From assembly GCF_040049195.1 (NCBI RefSeq), contig NZ_JBDZDL010000006.1: 64,000 nucleotides of DNA; one strand, written 5' to 3'. The position numbers and the translations under genes were made by a program. This document shows, piece by piece, positions 52,820 through 61,620 of the stretch (the stretch's first letter is position 1; the number at the start of each line of letters is the position of its first letter). Source of the DNA: NCEH01 sp040049195 (GTDB lineage: Bacteria; Pseudomonadota; Alphaproteobacteria; Rhizobiales; Xanthobacteraceae). The notes beneath the pieces were generated by a model, which was not told where the DNA came from, did not search any database, and saw nothing but the letters and a program-made list of their open reading frames with translations.

Positions 52820-54688
52820 TCAGGACAGGAAACCGATGGAAATCCAAGGCACCGCCGCGACCAGGGCGAGGCCTAAAAGCAGCGCGACCATGTAGCCCCA
52901 CAGAGGCTTGATGCCCTCGGTGGGATTGACCTGGCCGATGGCGCAGGCTGCGTAATAGCCAACCCCGAACGGGGGCACGAACAAGCCGACGCCCATCGCC
53001 AGGATGATGACCATGGCGTAGTGCACCTCGTGGATGCCGAGGGTCTTGGCGATGGGGAAGACGAGCGGGGCGAACAGCACCACCGCGGGGATTCCTTCCA
53101 GCACGCTGCCGAGCACCACGAAGGTGATGATGGACACCAGCAGGAACACCGGCGCGCCGCCGGGCAGGCTGCCCATGGCGGCGGCAAGATCGCGCGAGAA
53201 GCCGGACTGGGTGAGACACCAGGCCACCGCCGTCGCGGCGGCGATGATGAAGAGGATCGCCCCGGAGAGGGCCGCCGTATCCACCAGCATCCGCAACATG
53301 CGGCCCCAATTGAACTCGCGATAGATCAGCAGGCCCACCAGAATCGAATAAGCGATGCCGATGGTGGAGACTTCCGTAGCGGTGGCGACACCTTCCACCA
53401 CGGCGGTACGAATGATGAAGGGGAGCGCCAGCGCCGGCAGCGCCAGCACGAACGCCCGCAGGATTTCTCCCCGCGTGGCGCGCCGCACGCCGGAGAGATC
53501 CTCGTGGCGATAGCGCCGCCAGACCAGCGTGCACAGGGCAAGGCCGCAGACCAGGGCCGGCAGCAGCCCGCCGATGAACAGGGAGGCGATGGAAACGCTG
53601 GTGACCGAGCCGATGGTGATCAGCACGAGGCTCGGCGGGATCGTCTCGGTCTGCGCGCCGGTGGCGGCGAGCAGGGCCACGAGATCGCCGGGCTTGGCGC
53701 CGCGCTTCTTCATCTCCGGGAACAGGGCCGGGGCGACCGCGGCCATATCAGCGGTCTTGGACCCGGAGATGCCCGAGACGAGATACATGGCGGCCACCAG
53801 CACATAGGACAGGCCGCCCCGCACGTGCCCCAGCAGGGTCGCCAGGAAATTCACCATGGCCCGCGCCATGCCGGTCAGTTCCATCAGCATGCCGAGCAGC
53901 ACGAACAGCGGCACGGCCAGCAGAAGCAGATGCGACATGCCCTCGTCCAGCCGACCGGCGATCACGGTCAAGGGGCGGCCGGTGCCGAGCGCGACATAGC
54001 TCAGTGCTGCGAGTCCGAACACGAAGGCGATGGGAATGCCACCGAGCACGCCCATGGCCACGAACAGCACGAAGAAGAGAACAAGGTTCCAGTTGCCGAG
54101 GGCGAGGATCAGCGGCCGCGCGGCCAGGGCCACGCCCACCAGCACCACAGCCAGAAGCACCGCCACCGCGAAATCACGCAGAGTGCCGAGCCGTCCAACC
54201 CGCATCAGCCCGAAGAACAGGATGAGCGCGAGCCCGATGGGAAGTCCCGCCGCCCGCCAGGCGACGGGGACTTCCAGCGCCGGCGTGACGACGGCGATCT
54301 CGTCCACCGCATATTCGATCGCATGGGGCAGCAGCACCACCACCAGCACGAGGCAGGCGACCAGCGCGACGATTTCGAGCCGCGAGCGCGTCCTGGCCGG
54401 CGACGCGTCGGCCAGGGCGCCCATGCGCATGTGCTGGCCCCGGTGGAAGGCCAGCACCGCACCGAACATGGAGAGCCAGAGGAACAGCATGGAGGCGAGT
54501 TCATCCGACCAGACCAGCGGCTCGTTCCACACGTAGCGCGACAGCACGCCGGCGAAGAGCACGAGGACCTCGGCGAGCACTAGGGCGCCCGCGATCCATT
54601 CGACGACGCGCACCACCCCCGCCTCCAGCAGAACCAGAGGGGCGGGAAGCACGCCGCCGGTGGCGGCGGAGTGAGGCGATGCGGCCAT
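52820..54688 (-). CDS. TRAP transporter, fused small and large permease (DctQM)
   Basis: 622 residues. The DctQ-like part (about 1-165) has SRYVWNEPLVWSDELASMLFLWLSMFGAVLAFHRGQHMRM. The DctM part runs from about residue 195, with VAMGVLGGIPIAFVFGLAAL, VPLFVLLGMLMELTGMARAM, LYLVSGISGSKTADMAAVAPAL-like segment and PPFGVGYYAACAIGQVNPTEGIKPLW. It uses a sodium gradient with the DctP protein encoded upstream to import an organic or sugar acid. The transketolase gene follows after 57 bases. Confidence 0.92.
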   Translation of the reverse strand: MAASPHSAATGGVLPAPLVLLEAGVVRVVEWIAGALVLAEVLVLFAGVLSRYVWNEPLVWSDELASMLFLWLSMFGAVLAFHRGQHMRMGALADASPARTRSRLEIVALVACLVLVVVLLPHAIEYAVDEIAVVTPALEVPVAWRAAGLPIGLALILFFGLMRVGRLGTLRDFAVAVLLAVVLVGVALAARPLILALGNWNLVLFFVLFVAMGVLGGIPIAFVFGLAALSYVALGTGRPLTVIAGRLDEGMSHLLLLAVPLFVLLGMLMELTGMARAMVNFLATLLGHVRGGLSYVLVAAMYLVSGISGSKTADMAAVAPALFPEMKKRGAKPGDLVALLAATGAQTETIPPSLVLITIGSVTSVSIASLFIGGLLPALVCGLALCTLVWRRYRHEDLSGVRRATRGEILRAFVLALPALALPFIIRTAVVEGVATATEVSTIGIAYSILVGLLIYREFNWGRMLRMLVDTAALSGAILFIIAAATAVAWCLTQSGFSRDLAAAMGSLPGGAPVFLLVSIITFVVLGSVLEGIPAVVLFAPLVFPIAKTLGIHEVHYAMVIILAMGVGLFVPPFGVGYYAACAIGQVNPTEGIKPLWGYMVALLLGLALVAAVPWISIGFLS

Positions 54689-54697
54689 CCCCGCGCC

Positions 54698-55711
54698 TCA
54701 GATCAGCTTGCCGGAGGAAGCCTCAAGCAGCCCCCACGCTTCCTCGCCGAAGCGTCCCTTCCACTCCGTGTAGAACGTGGAATCCTGGAGCTTCTTGCGG
54801 AACAGCGAGGTGTCGACGGTGATGAATTCGAGCCCCTTCGCCGTCAGCGCGGACTGAAGCTCGCCATTCAGCTTCTCGACATCCGCACGCTGCTTGAGGG
54901 CCGCGGCATTGACGGTCTTCGTGATGATGTCGCGGGTCGCGGCGGGCATGGCCTCGAAGTTCTTGCGGTTGGCGAGAAACCAGAAGCCGTCCCACATATG
55001 GTTGGTGAGGGAGAGATACTTCTGCACCTCATACATCTTGGCGAAGTAGATCCCCGCGAGCGGGTTCTCGAGGCCGTCCGCAACGCGGGTCTGCAGGGCG
55101 GAATACGTCTCGCCCCACGGGATGGAGGTGGGGGATGCGCCCAGCGATTTGAAGAGCGACGTCCAGAGCGGGGAAGGCGGGACGCGGATCTTGAAGCCGC
55201 TCAGGTCGTCGGGGGTGCGGATCGGCCGGGACAGCGAGGTGGTCTGGCGGAAGCCGTTGTCCCACATGGTGTCGAACGCGATGAGGTTGGCCTTCGCGAA
55301 CGCCTTCACGATATGCTGGCCAAGCGGGCCGTCCACCGCTTTCCAGACCTGCGGATAGTCGGAAAAGGCGAACCCCACGCCGGTGATGGAGGCGACCGGT
55401 ACAAGGGTCGCCACGATCAGGCCGGTCTGCGCGAAGAAATCGAGGGCACCCGAGCGAAGCTGGCTCAGCATGTCCGCATCGGTGCCGAGCTGGCTCGCGG
55501 GGAACACCTGGATCTCGACCCGCCCGTCGGTGAGCTTCTCGATTTCCTTGCTGGCCTCGGTCATGCGCGTGTTCAGCGGATGATCCACCGGCATGATATT
55601 GGCGAACTTGAGCCGGAACTCGGGGGCAGCCGATACGATGGCGGGCATCGCCAGGCTCGCGCCGAGCGCGGCCGAGCCGGCGAGCAGGGTACGGCGGGTC
55701 ATGATGGACAT
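54698..55711 (-). CDS. TRAP transporter substrate-binding protein (DctP)
   Basis: 337 residues with a twin-arginine-like leader (TRRTLLAGSAALGASLAMPAIVSA). DctP segments are RLKFANIMPVDHPLNTRMTEA, GFKIRVPPSPLWTSLFKSLGASPTSIPWGETYSALQTRVADGLENP and MWDGFWFLANRKNFEAM. The arginine in KIRVPP is the usual carboxylate clamp, so the ligand should be an acid. ATG 55711 follows GGGAGGAACACC. The DctQM gene starts nine bases later. Confidence 0.92.
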   Translation of the reverse strand: MSIMTRRTLLAGSAALGASLAMPAIVSAAPEFRLKFANIMPVDHPLNTRMTEASKEIEKLTDGRVEIQVFPASQLGTDADMLSQLRSGALDFFAQTGLIVATLVPVASITGVGFAFSDYPQVWKAVDGPLGQHIVKAFAKANLIAFDTMWDNGFRQTTSLSRPIRTPDDLSGFKIRVPPSPLWTSLFKSLGASPTSIPWGETYSALQTRVADGLENPLAGIYFAKMYEVQKYLSLTNHMWDGFWFLANRKNFEAMPAATRDIITKTVNAAALKQRADVEKLNGELQSALTAKGLEFITVDTSLFRKKLQDSTFYTEWKGRFGEEAWGLLEASSGKLI

Positions 55712-55752
55712 GGTGTTCCTCCCGGTTGTTTTTGTTGATCGCGTTTCTTCTT

Positions 55753-56616
55753 CTACTTCGCGGCGATCTTCGCGAAGAACGTGCGGAGCTGGTCGGCGAT
55801 GAAGTCCGGCGCCTCCTCGGCCACCCAATGGCCGCAGTCTGGGATCAGCCCGCCGGTGACGTCCTCGGCCAGGCGGCTCAGTGATTCATAGGTTTCCATG
55901 CCCCGGCCGAAGCTGCTGTCGCCGCCGAGCGCGAGCACGGGCATCTTCAGCTTGCCGTTGCGGGCGACGATCTCGGCATTGTCGCGCGCGTCCTGGGGGA
56001 AGGCGCGGTAATAGGCCAGCAGGGCGCGGAACCCGCCAAGCCGGCTGTAGGTGCGGTGATATTCGGCCCGGTCCTCCGGCGGGATCACGTTCGGCCGCCG
56101 GCCGTAATTGTCGAACAGCCAGTCGATGACCATGTGCTCGCGGCCGGCGCACAACGCCTCCGGCAGGTCGAGCGTGCGGAAGAAGGGATGGTGCCAGCGG
56201 CGGCCGCCCTGGGACATTTCGGCGCCATCTCCCGGGATCGCGACATCGAGGATCGCCAGCCCGCGCACGGCCTCGGGATGCTGGGCGGCGAGTGCGAAGG
56301 CGACGGGGCCGCCCCAGTCGTGCCCCACCAGGAAGAACCGCTCGAGGCCGAGCTTGCCGTGGACCAGCTCCCAGATGTCGGCCGCAACCGTGCGCTTGTC
56401 GTACCCCGTTGCCGGGCGGGAGGAATCGCCGAGCCCGCGCAGGTCCGGCGCCACAATGGAATAGCGGTCCGCGAGCAGCGGGATGATCCGCTGCCATTCG
56501 TGCGAACTCTGCGGCACCCCATGCAGCAGCACAACGGGGTCGCCCTCCCCGGCGGTGAGGTAGTGCAGCGTGACCTCGGAAAGGTCGGCGAAATGGTGCT
56601 GGATATCGGCGGTCAT
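55753..56616 (-). CDS. Alpha/beta hydrolase (epoxide hydrolase / haloalkane dehalogenase-like)
   Basis: 287 residues with oxyanion HGVPQSSHEW at about residue 33, nucleophile D100 in VGHDWGG and catalytic His in DCGHWVAEEAPD. An Asp nucleophile in GHDWGG is usual for epoxide hydrolases and dehalogenases, though C-C and lactone hydrolases with this motif exist. It lies between the DctP and dehydrogenase genes of the TRAP/transketolase operon, which argues for a step in sugar-acid breakdown. The reaction is unknown. Confidence 0.85.
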   Translation of the reverse strand: MTADIQHHFADLSEVTLHYLTAGEGDPVVLLHGVPQSSHEWQRIIPLLADRYSIVAPDLRGLGDSSRPATGYDKRTVAADIWELVHGKLGLERFFLVGHDWGGPVAFALAAQHPEAVRGLAILDVAIPGDGAEMSQGGRRWHHPFFRTLDLPEALCAGREHMVIDWLFDNYGRRPNVIPPEDRAEYHRTYSRLGGFRALLAYYRAFPQDARDNAEIVARNGKLKMPVLALGGDSSFGRGMETYESLSRLAEDVTGGLIPDCGHWVAEEAPDFIADQLRTFFAKIAAK

Positions 56617-56640
56617 TCTCACGTCCTTGCGATGCGGCGT

Positions 56641-57516
56641 TCAGGCGCCGCGCAGGCGCCGGTAGGCTTCGATCACCTGGCTGTCGTCCTGCGCGCCCTT
56701 GCCCTGGCCGGAAACGGCGAGGAACATCTGGTGCGCGGCCGCCGCCAGCGGCAATGCGGCCCGCGCGTCGCTGCCCGCGGCGAGGACGATGCCGAGGTCC
56801 TTGACGAAGATGTCCACCGCGCTGGTCACGATGGGGTCCTGCTCCAGCATGCGGGGGCCACGGTCCCGCAGCATCCAGCTCGACGCCGCCGAGGCGGAAA
56901 CGATGTCGAGCGCGACCGCAGGCGCGACGCCGGCCTTCTCGGCCAGGGAAATGGCCTCCGCCGCCGCGGCGAGATGCACGCCGCACAGGAGCTGGTTGAT
57001 GGTCTTCGCCATCGCCCCCTGCCCTGCGGTCTCCCCCACATGGATGAGCTTGCCGCCCATGGCTTCCAGCAGCGGGCGCAGGCGCTCGAAAGTCGCCTGC
57101 GGGGCCGCCGCCATGATGGAAAGAGTTCCGGCCGCGGCGCCAACGACGCCGCCGGAGACCGGTGCATCGAGGAAAGCGCGGCCGGTGGCTTCCACCCGCT
57201 CGGCGATGCGGGCGACGGCCTGCGGCGGGCAGGTTGCCATCAGCACCACCGTTGCATCTGGCGGCAAGGCGTCGAGCGCCCCGCCGACGAACAGGACATC
57301 CTCGGCCTGGGACGCGTTGATGACCATCAGCACCAGCACGTCGGCATCGCGCGCCGCCTCGGCGGCACTGTGGGCCGCCGTGCCGCCGGCCGCGACGAGG
57401 GTTTCCACCGGCTCCGGCCGGCGGTCGTAGGCGCGCACCGGAAAACCGGCCTTCAGGAGATTGGAGGCCATCGGCAGCCCCATGGCGCCGAGCCCGACGA
57501 AACCGACCCGGATCAT
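56641..57516 (-). CDS. Beta-hydroxyacid dehydrogenase, L-threonate dehydrogenase (LtnD)-like
   Basis: 291 residues. The Rossmann motif GFVGLGAMGLPMASNL is followed by the substrate signature FLDAPVSGGVVGAAAGTL and catalytic Lys in AMAKTINQLL. The C-terminal segment SSWMLRDRGPRMLEQ and AVDIFVKDLGIVLAAG recalls LtnD (threonate 2-dehydrogenase) more than 3-hydroxyisobutyrate dehydrogenase. It would oxidise a C4 or larger sugar acid at C2. Its start overlaps the split transketolase stop by four bases. Confidence 0.85.
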   Translation of the reverse strand: MIRVGFVGLGAMGLPMASNLLKAGFPVRAYDRRPEPVETLVAAGGTAAHSAAEAARDADVLVLMVINASQAEDVLFVGGALDALPPDATVVLMATCPPQAVARIAERVEATGRAFLDAPVSGGVVGAAAGTLSIMAAAPQATFERLRPLLEAMGGKLIHVGETAGQGAMAKTINQLLCGVHLAAAAEAISLAEKAGVAPAVALDIVSASAASSWMLRDRGPRMLEQDPIVTSAVDIFVKDLGIVLAAGSDARAALPLAAAAHQMFLAVSGQGKGAQDDSQVIEAYRRLRGA

Positions 57517-58574
57517 GCGACAGCTCCCGTCTGAGCGTGGTTCGTCTGGCCACCGACCCAGGCCGAGATGCGCCTTGCCACCGCCTCGGTGGAAATGCCG
57601 TATCGGTCGTGGAGGGTGGGCAGGGCCCCCGCATCCAGGAACGCGTCCGGCAGGCCGATCTGGCGGAACGCCGGGGTCACGCCGGCGCGCAGCAGCACGC
57701 CCGCCACCGCTTCGCCCAGCCCGCCGATGGTCGAATGGTTCTCCGCCACGACCAGCAGGCGACCCGGCTTGCGTGCGGCCTCCAGGATCGCCGCCTCGTC
57801 GAGCGGCTTGATGGTGGGCACATGCAGCACCCCGACATCGATGCGGTCGTTGCGAAGGAGCTTGGCCGCCTCCAGCGCCCGCATGGTCATGAAGCCGGTG
57901 GACACCACCAGGACGTCGGTGCCGTCCTGCAGCAGCTTGGCCTTGCCCAGCTCGAAGCGGTAGCCGTACTCATCCAGCACCAGGGGAACGTTGCCGCGCG
58001 GCAGCCGCATGTAGACCGGCCCGCGATGCGCCGCGACAGCGGGCACCATCTGCTCGATCTCATGCGCGTCGCAGGGATCGACGATGGTGAGGTTCGGCAT
58101 GCCGCGGAAGATCGCGATATCCTCCGTCGCCTGGTGGCTCGGCCCGTAGCCCGTGGAGAGCCCCGGCAGCGCGCAGGCGATCTTCACGTCGAGATCCTCC
58201 TCGGCGATGGCCATGCAGATGAAGTCATAGGCCCGGCGCGAGGCGAACACCGCATAGGTGGTCGCAAACGGCATGAAGCCCTCGCGCGCGAAGCCCGCCG
58301 CGCTCGCCATCAGCAGCTGCTCGGCCATGCCCATCTGGTAGAAGCGGTCCGGATGCGCCTGGGCGAAGATGTGCAGGTCGGTGTATTTGCCGAGGTCCGC
58401 CGTGAGGCCGAGGATTTCCGGCCGGCTCTGCGCCAGCGCGGCGAGCGCATGGCCGAACGGGGCCGGCTTGGTGCGCTGGCCTTCGGAGGCGAGCGAGGCG
58501 ATCATGGCCGACGTGGTCAGCCGCTCTCCGGCCGATGCCGGGCGCACCGGCTTCAGATACTTGTCGCGCTTCAT
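57513..58574 (-). CDS. Split transketolase, C-terminal subunit
   Basis: 353 residues covering the Pyr and C-terminal transketolase domains. Motifs include LTADLGKYTDLHIF, RFYQMGMAEQLLMASAAGFAREG (with the catalytic Glu), GLSTGYGPSHQATEDIAIFRGMPN and ENHSTIGGLGEAVA. It lacks the TPP-domain GDG motif, which is on the preceding gene. It overlaps that gene (ATGA at 58571-58574) and the dehydrogenase (ATGA at 57513-57516), so the three are translationally coupled. Confidence 0.92.
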   Translation of the reverse strand: MKRDKYLKPVRPASAGERLTTSAMIASLASEGQRTKPAPFGHALAALAQSRPEILGLTADLGKYTDLHIFAQAHPDRFYQMGMAEQLLMASAAGFAREGFMPFATTYAVFASRRAYDFICMAIAEEDLDVKIACALPGLSTGYGPSHQATEDIAIFRGMPNLTIVDPCDAHEIEQMVPAVAAHRGPVYMRLPRGNVPLVLDEYGYRFELGKAKLLQDGTDVLVVSTGFMTMRALEAAKLLRNDRIDVGVLHVPTIKPLDEAAILEAARKPGRLLVVAENHSTIGGLGEAVAGVLLRAGVTPAFRQIGLPDAFLDAGALPTLHDRYGISTEAVARRISAWVGGQTNHAQTGAVA

Positions 58575-59410
58575 GACGTCTTCCCCGCTTCGAGGGCCAC
58601 GAAGGCCTGGGTCCATTCCTCGGGTTCCACCCGCAGGAAGTGATTGCGCTCGCGCGCTTCGAGAAAGGGCACGCCCTTCGCCATCTTGGTGTCGCAGATC
58701 ACCAGGCGCGGCTTCTTGATGTCGGTATTGCGCGCCGTGTCGAACGCCGCGACGAGCGCGGCGATGTCGTTGCCGTCGACACGCTGGACGTGCCAGCCGA
58801 AGGCTTCGAACTTGGGAACCAGCGGCTCGAAATTGAGCACGCCGCGGGACGGTCCATCGGCCTGCATGTTGTTGACGTCGACGATGCCGATCAGGTTGTC
58901 GAGCGCATAGCTGCCGGCGGACATGGCCGCTTCCCATGTCGACCCCTCGTCCAGCTCTCCGTCGGAAAACAGCGTGTAGACGAAGGATGCGGACTTCTTG
59001 TGCTTGAGCGCGAGGGCCATGCCGATGGCGATGGGCAGCCCGTGCCCGAGGGACCCGCCGGTAATCTCCATGCCGGGCGTATAGGCCGCCATGCCCGACA
59101 TGGGCAGGCGGCTGTCGTCCGTGCCGTAGGTGTCGAGCTCGTCCTCGGGCAGGATTCCGGCTTCGATCAGCGCCGCATAGAGCGCGATGGCGTAATGGCC
59201 GATGGAGAGCAGGAAGCGGTCGCGCTCCTCCCATTCCGGCTGGTCCGGCCGGTAGTCCATGGCATGGAAATAGGCGACCGCCAGAACGTCCGCGATGCCG
59301 AGCGCCTGGGCGATATAGCCCTGGCCTTGCACCTCGCCCATGCGCAGGGCGTTGCGGCGGATGCGGTAGGCGCGCTCCGCGATCGGTATGTTGTGCCCAA
59401 GCTGGTTCAT
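58571..59410 (-). CDS. Split transketolase, N-terminal TPP-binding subunit
   Basis: 279 residues covering only the pyrophosphate-binding domain: YIAQALGIADVLAV, LLSIGHYAIALYAAL, ITGGSLGHGLPIAIGMALA and SDGELDEGSTWEAAMSAGSYALDNLIGIVDVNNMQADG. It must pair with the next product to form one active site. First gene of the operon, divergent from a LysR regulator (252-base gap). Split transketolases occur in several pathways for unusual sugars (apulose-phosphate and sulfo-sugar transketolases), so the natural substrate may not be a pentose phosphate. Confidence 0.92.
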   Translation of the reverse strand: MNQLGHNIPIAERAYRIRRNALRMGEVQGQGYIAQALGIADVLAVAYFHAMDYRPDQPEWEERDRFLLSIGHYAIALYAALIEAGILPEDELDTYGTDDSRLPMSGMAAYTPGMEITGGSLGHGLPIAIGMALALKHKKSASFVYTLFSDGELDEGSTWEAAMSAGSYALDNLIGIVDVNNMQADGPSRGVLNFEPLVPKFEAFGWHVQRVDGNDIAALVAAFDTARNTDIKKPRLVICDTKMAKGVPFLEARERNHFLRVEPEEWTQAFVALEAGKTS

Positions 59411-59621
59411 GAAGGATCTCGTTCAGGAAAGCGGAAGCGGCCGCTCGACGGGCGAGCGGACGCGGCTGCGCGATCAGGGCGCGTCAGTGCGATCGGAGCG
59501 GATGGTGGCGAAGCATATGGTCCTCCCGGCACGCCCTGCTTGAGCAGGGTCGCTGCGCGGCCCTTTGGCCTGCGCTGATCGTTAGGGAAGAACGTGCGGG
59601 CTTTGCCGGTCGCCTTCAAAC

Positions 59622-59655
59622 GAATTATAAGGCCATATGTCTGAAAATAATTCAG
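59622..59655. promoter_or_regulatory. Probable LysR binding region
   Basis: GAATTAT (59622-59628) and ATAATTC (59647-59653) form an inverted repeat. CTGAA (59641-59645) and TTCAG (59651-59655) form a second, overlapping one. Both lie within 41 bases of the LysR start, in an AT-rich patch facing the transketolase operon. Confidence 0.5.
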
Positions 59656-59662
59656 GTGAAAG

Positions 59663-60559
59663 ATGCGGAAACTGCCGGCGCTGAAAGGAGTACGCGCTTT
59701 CGAGGCGGCCGCACGCCTGGGTTCGATCCAGCAGGCGGCCGATGAATTGCGGGTGACCCCTTCGGCGGTGAGCCACCAGATCCGCTTCCTGGAGGACGAG
59801 ATCGGGGCGCGCCTGTTTCACCGCGCGCACCGCTCCGTCATTCTCACCGACGTCGGCCGCCGCTATGCCGAGGAGCTCGGCCAGGCGCTCTCCCAGATCG
59901 AGGCGGCGACCCGCAATGTCAGCCGCGAGGAGCACAGCGACATCCTGTCGATCCACGTGGTTCCGAGCCTCGCCGCCCAATGGCTGATGCCGCGGATTTC
60001 ACGGTTCAGCGAGGTCAGCGCCGAGATCGACGTGCGCCTGCACGCCTCCAACAATCCCATCGACCTCGCCTCCGGAACCATCGATCTCGCCATCCAGTAC
60101 GGCACCGCTTTGCAGCAGAGCGGCACCGTGGTGGAGCCGTTTCCGCTCGAGACCATCGTCGCGCTGTGCTCTCCCCGCCTGCTGGAGGGCCCGCATGCGC
60201 TGCGGACACCCGCCGACCTCAGCCACCACCCGCTGATCCACTCGGAAGTCAATCTCTTCGGCTGGCGCGAATGGCTGCGCCGCCATCCGGGAGTCGCGCT
60301 GAACCTCGATCGCGGGCCGCGTTTCGACCGCTCCTTCATGTCCATCAGCGCAGCCGTGGACGGGCGCGGCGTCTGCCTGGAGAGCCGCCTTCTGGTGGAG
60401 CGCGAGCTCAAGAGCGGAAGCCTCGTCGCCCCGTTCGGCTTGGAGGGGCCGCGCATGACCTGCCATTGCCTGCTTTATCTGAAATCGAGGGCGAAGCTGC
60501 CGAAGATCGTCCAGTTCCGGCAATGGCTGTTCGACGCGCTCGCTGCCTCCGAAAGATAG
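59663..60559 (+). CDS. LysR-family regulator (GcvA/TrpI-like)
   Basis: 298 residues with an HTH at about residues 5-65 (AFEAAARLGSIQQAADELRVTPSAVSHQIRFLE) and an effector domain containing VVPSLAAQWLMPRI and DLAIQYGTA, the GcvA-like subgroup. Divergent from the transketolase/TRAP operon and so its probable activator. ATG 59663 follows AGGTGAAAG. Confidence 0.9.
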   Translation: MRKLPALKGVRAFEAAARLGSIQQAADELRVTPSAVSHQIRFLEDEIGARLFHRAHRSVILTDVGRRYAEELGQALSQIEAATRNVSREEHSDILSIHVVPSLAAQWLMPRISRFSEVSAEIDVRLHASNNPIDLASGTIDLAIQYGTALQQSGTVVEPFPLETIVALCSPRLLEGPHALRTPADLSHHPLIHSEVNLFGWREWLRRHPGVALNLDRGPRFDRSFMSISAAVDGRGVCLESRLLVERELKSGSLVAPFGLEGPRMTCHCLLYLKSRAKLPKIVQFRQWLFDALAASER

Positions 60560-60663
60560 GCGGACAGAGGGCACAGAAGAGGACTGGACTGCCTGGGGTG
60601 TCGCAAATCGTATGCGCTGCGATTTTCAGAAGCACACGTGCCGCATGCCGTCCTGCTCTGCCT

Positions 60664-61395
60664 TCACCGTGCGTTCCGCTTGCTGGGGATCGCGCCTGCC
60701 CGGCGCTCGCGCATCTGTAGGACACGCAGCATGTTCTGCAGCGAGCGCTGCACATGAAAGCGCGCCGCTTCTCCGCTTCGCTCGGGGTCACGGCTGCAGA
60801 TGGCTTCCACGATCTGCCGGTGCTCGCTGAACCGGTCAATCCAGCGATCCATCCAGCTCACTTCCAGCCAGATCGCCAGCTGCAGCCGCTCATAGACCTG
60901 TTTCACCGCATCCAGCAGCGCCTGATTGCCTGTGGCTTCGGCGATGATGACGTGAATGTGCAACCCGAGATGGAATTCGGTCGCGATCTCTTCTTCCTTG
61001 TTCGCCACGCTTTCGAGCTTGGCGAGGCATTCGCGCAGACGGGCGAGATCCTCTTCCGAGGCCATCTCTGCGGCGACGCGGGCAGCGTGAACGTCCAAAG
61101 CCTCGCGCAGGCCAACCAGATCGCGAATGGCAGCGGAATCAAAGCTGACAACGACATAGCCGCCCTGGGTGCGCTTGGTGACGAGCTTCTCCTGCGCCAG
61201 CCGGGACAGGGCATGGCGCAGCGGCGTGCGGCTGACGCCGAGGCGCTGGGCCATCTCGGCCTCGGCGAGCCGCTCTCCGGGGCGCAGCTCGCCCATGAGG
61301 ATCATCGCCTTCAGGTCCTCGTAGGTCTGCTCGCCCAGTGTGGGCGTCGTATCGGCATCGAAGGATTCGCCGCTTTCGGTTCCGTCATCCGCCAT
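60664..61395 (-). CDS. GntR-family regulator, FCD subfamily
   Basis: 243 residues. The winged helix at about residues 22-90 includes RLGVSRTPLRHALSRLAQEKLV. The FCD domain with EFHLGLHIHVIIAEATGNQ, FSEHRQIVEAI and FHVQRSLQNML gives the expected histidine set. It lies downstream of the aldehyde dehydrogenase and HMG-CoA lyase-like genes on the same strand, and has its own upstream region with an inverted repeat. Confidence 0.9.
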   Translation of the reverse strand: MADDGTESGESFDADTTPTLGEQTYEDLKAMILMGELRPGERLAEAEMAQRLGVSRTPLRHALSRLAQEKLVTKRTQGGYVVVSFDSAAIRDLVGLREALDVHAARVAAEMASEEDLARLRECLAKLESVANKEEEIATEFHLGLHIHVIIAEATGNQALLDAVKQVYERLQLAIWLEVSWMDRWIDRFSEHRQIVEAICSRDPERSGEAARFHVQRSLQNMLRVLQMRERRAGAIPSKRNAR

Positions 61396-61478
61396 CGTGT
61401 CGATTGTCCTTCCATCGGCCGTCGCGGGCCGGCAGCGCGCCGCTGCACCGCGGGCCCAGGCACATGCACGCCTGCCTC

Positions 61479-61496
61479 GTATCCCGTGCTGGATAC
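61479..61496. promoter_or_regulatory. Probable GntR operator
   Basis: Inverted repeat GTATCC (61479-61484) / GGATAC (61491-61496) with a six-base spacer. On the minus strand it reads TTGTATCC-N6-GGATACGA, resembling the TTGTAT/ATACAA half-sites of FCD-type GntR proteins. It lies 84 bases before the GntR start. Confidence 0.5.
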
Positions 61497-61620
61497 AAGA
61501 AATGCGCCGGTTCTGGAAGACGGCCCAAAATGCCTCGCTCAGCCAAGGGCGGCATGCAACGCCCCCGGCTGCGCGCGCAGAGGGATCGGCCGCAAGGACG
61601 GCTTCAAAGCATGGTGGATC

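Noticed and set aside
53021..54583. A 520-codon plus-strand open frame opposite DctQM
   Set aside because: Composition is Gln/His/Arg/Glu rich, typical of the reverse strand of a membrane protein gene.
60560..60663. Small TCGCA/TGCGA hairpin with TTTT between the LysR and GntR genes
   Set aside because: The stem is only five bases with a 12-base loop; too weak to call a terminator.
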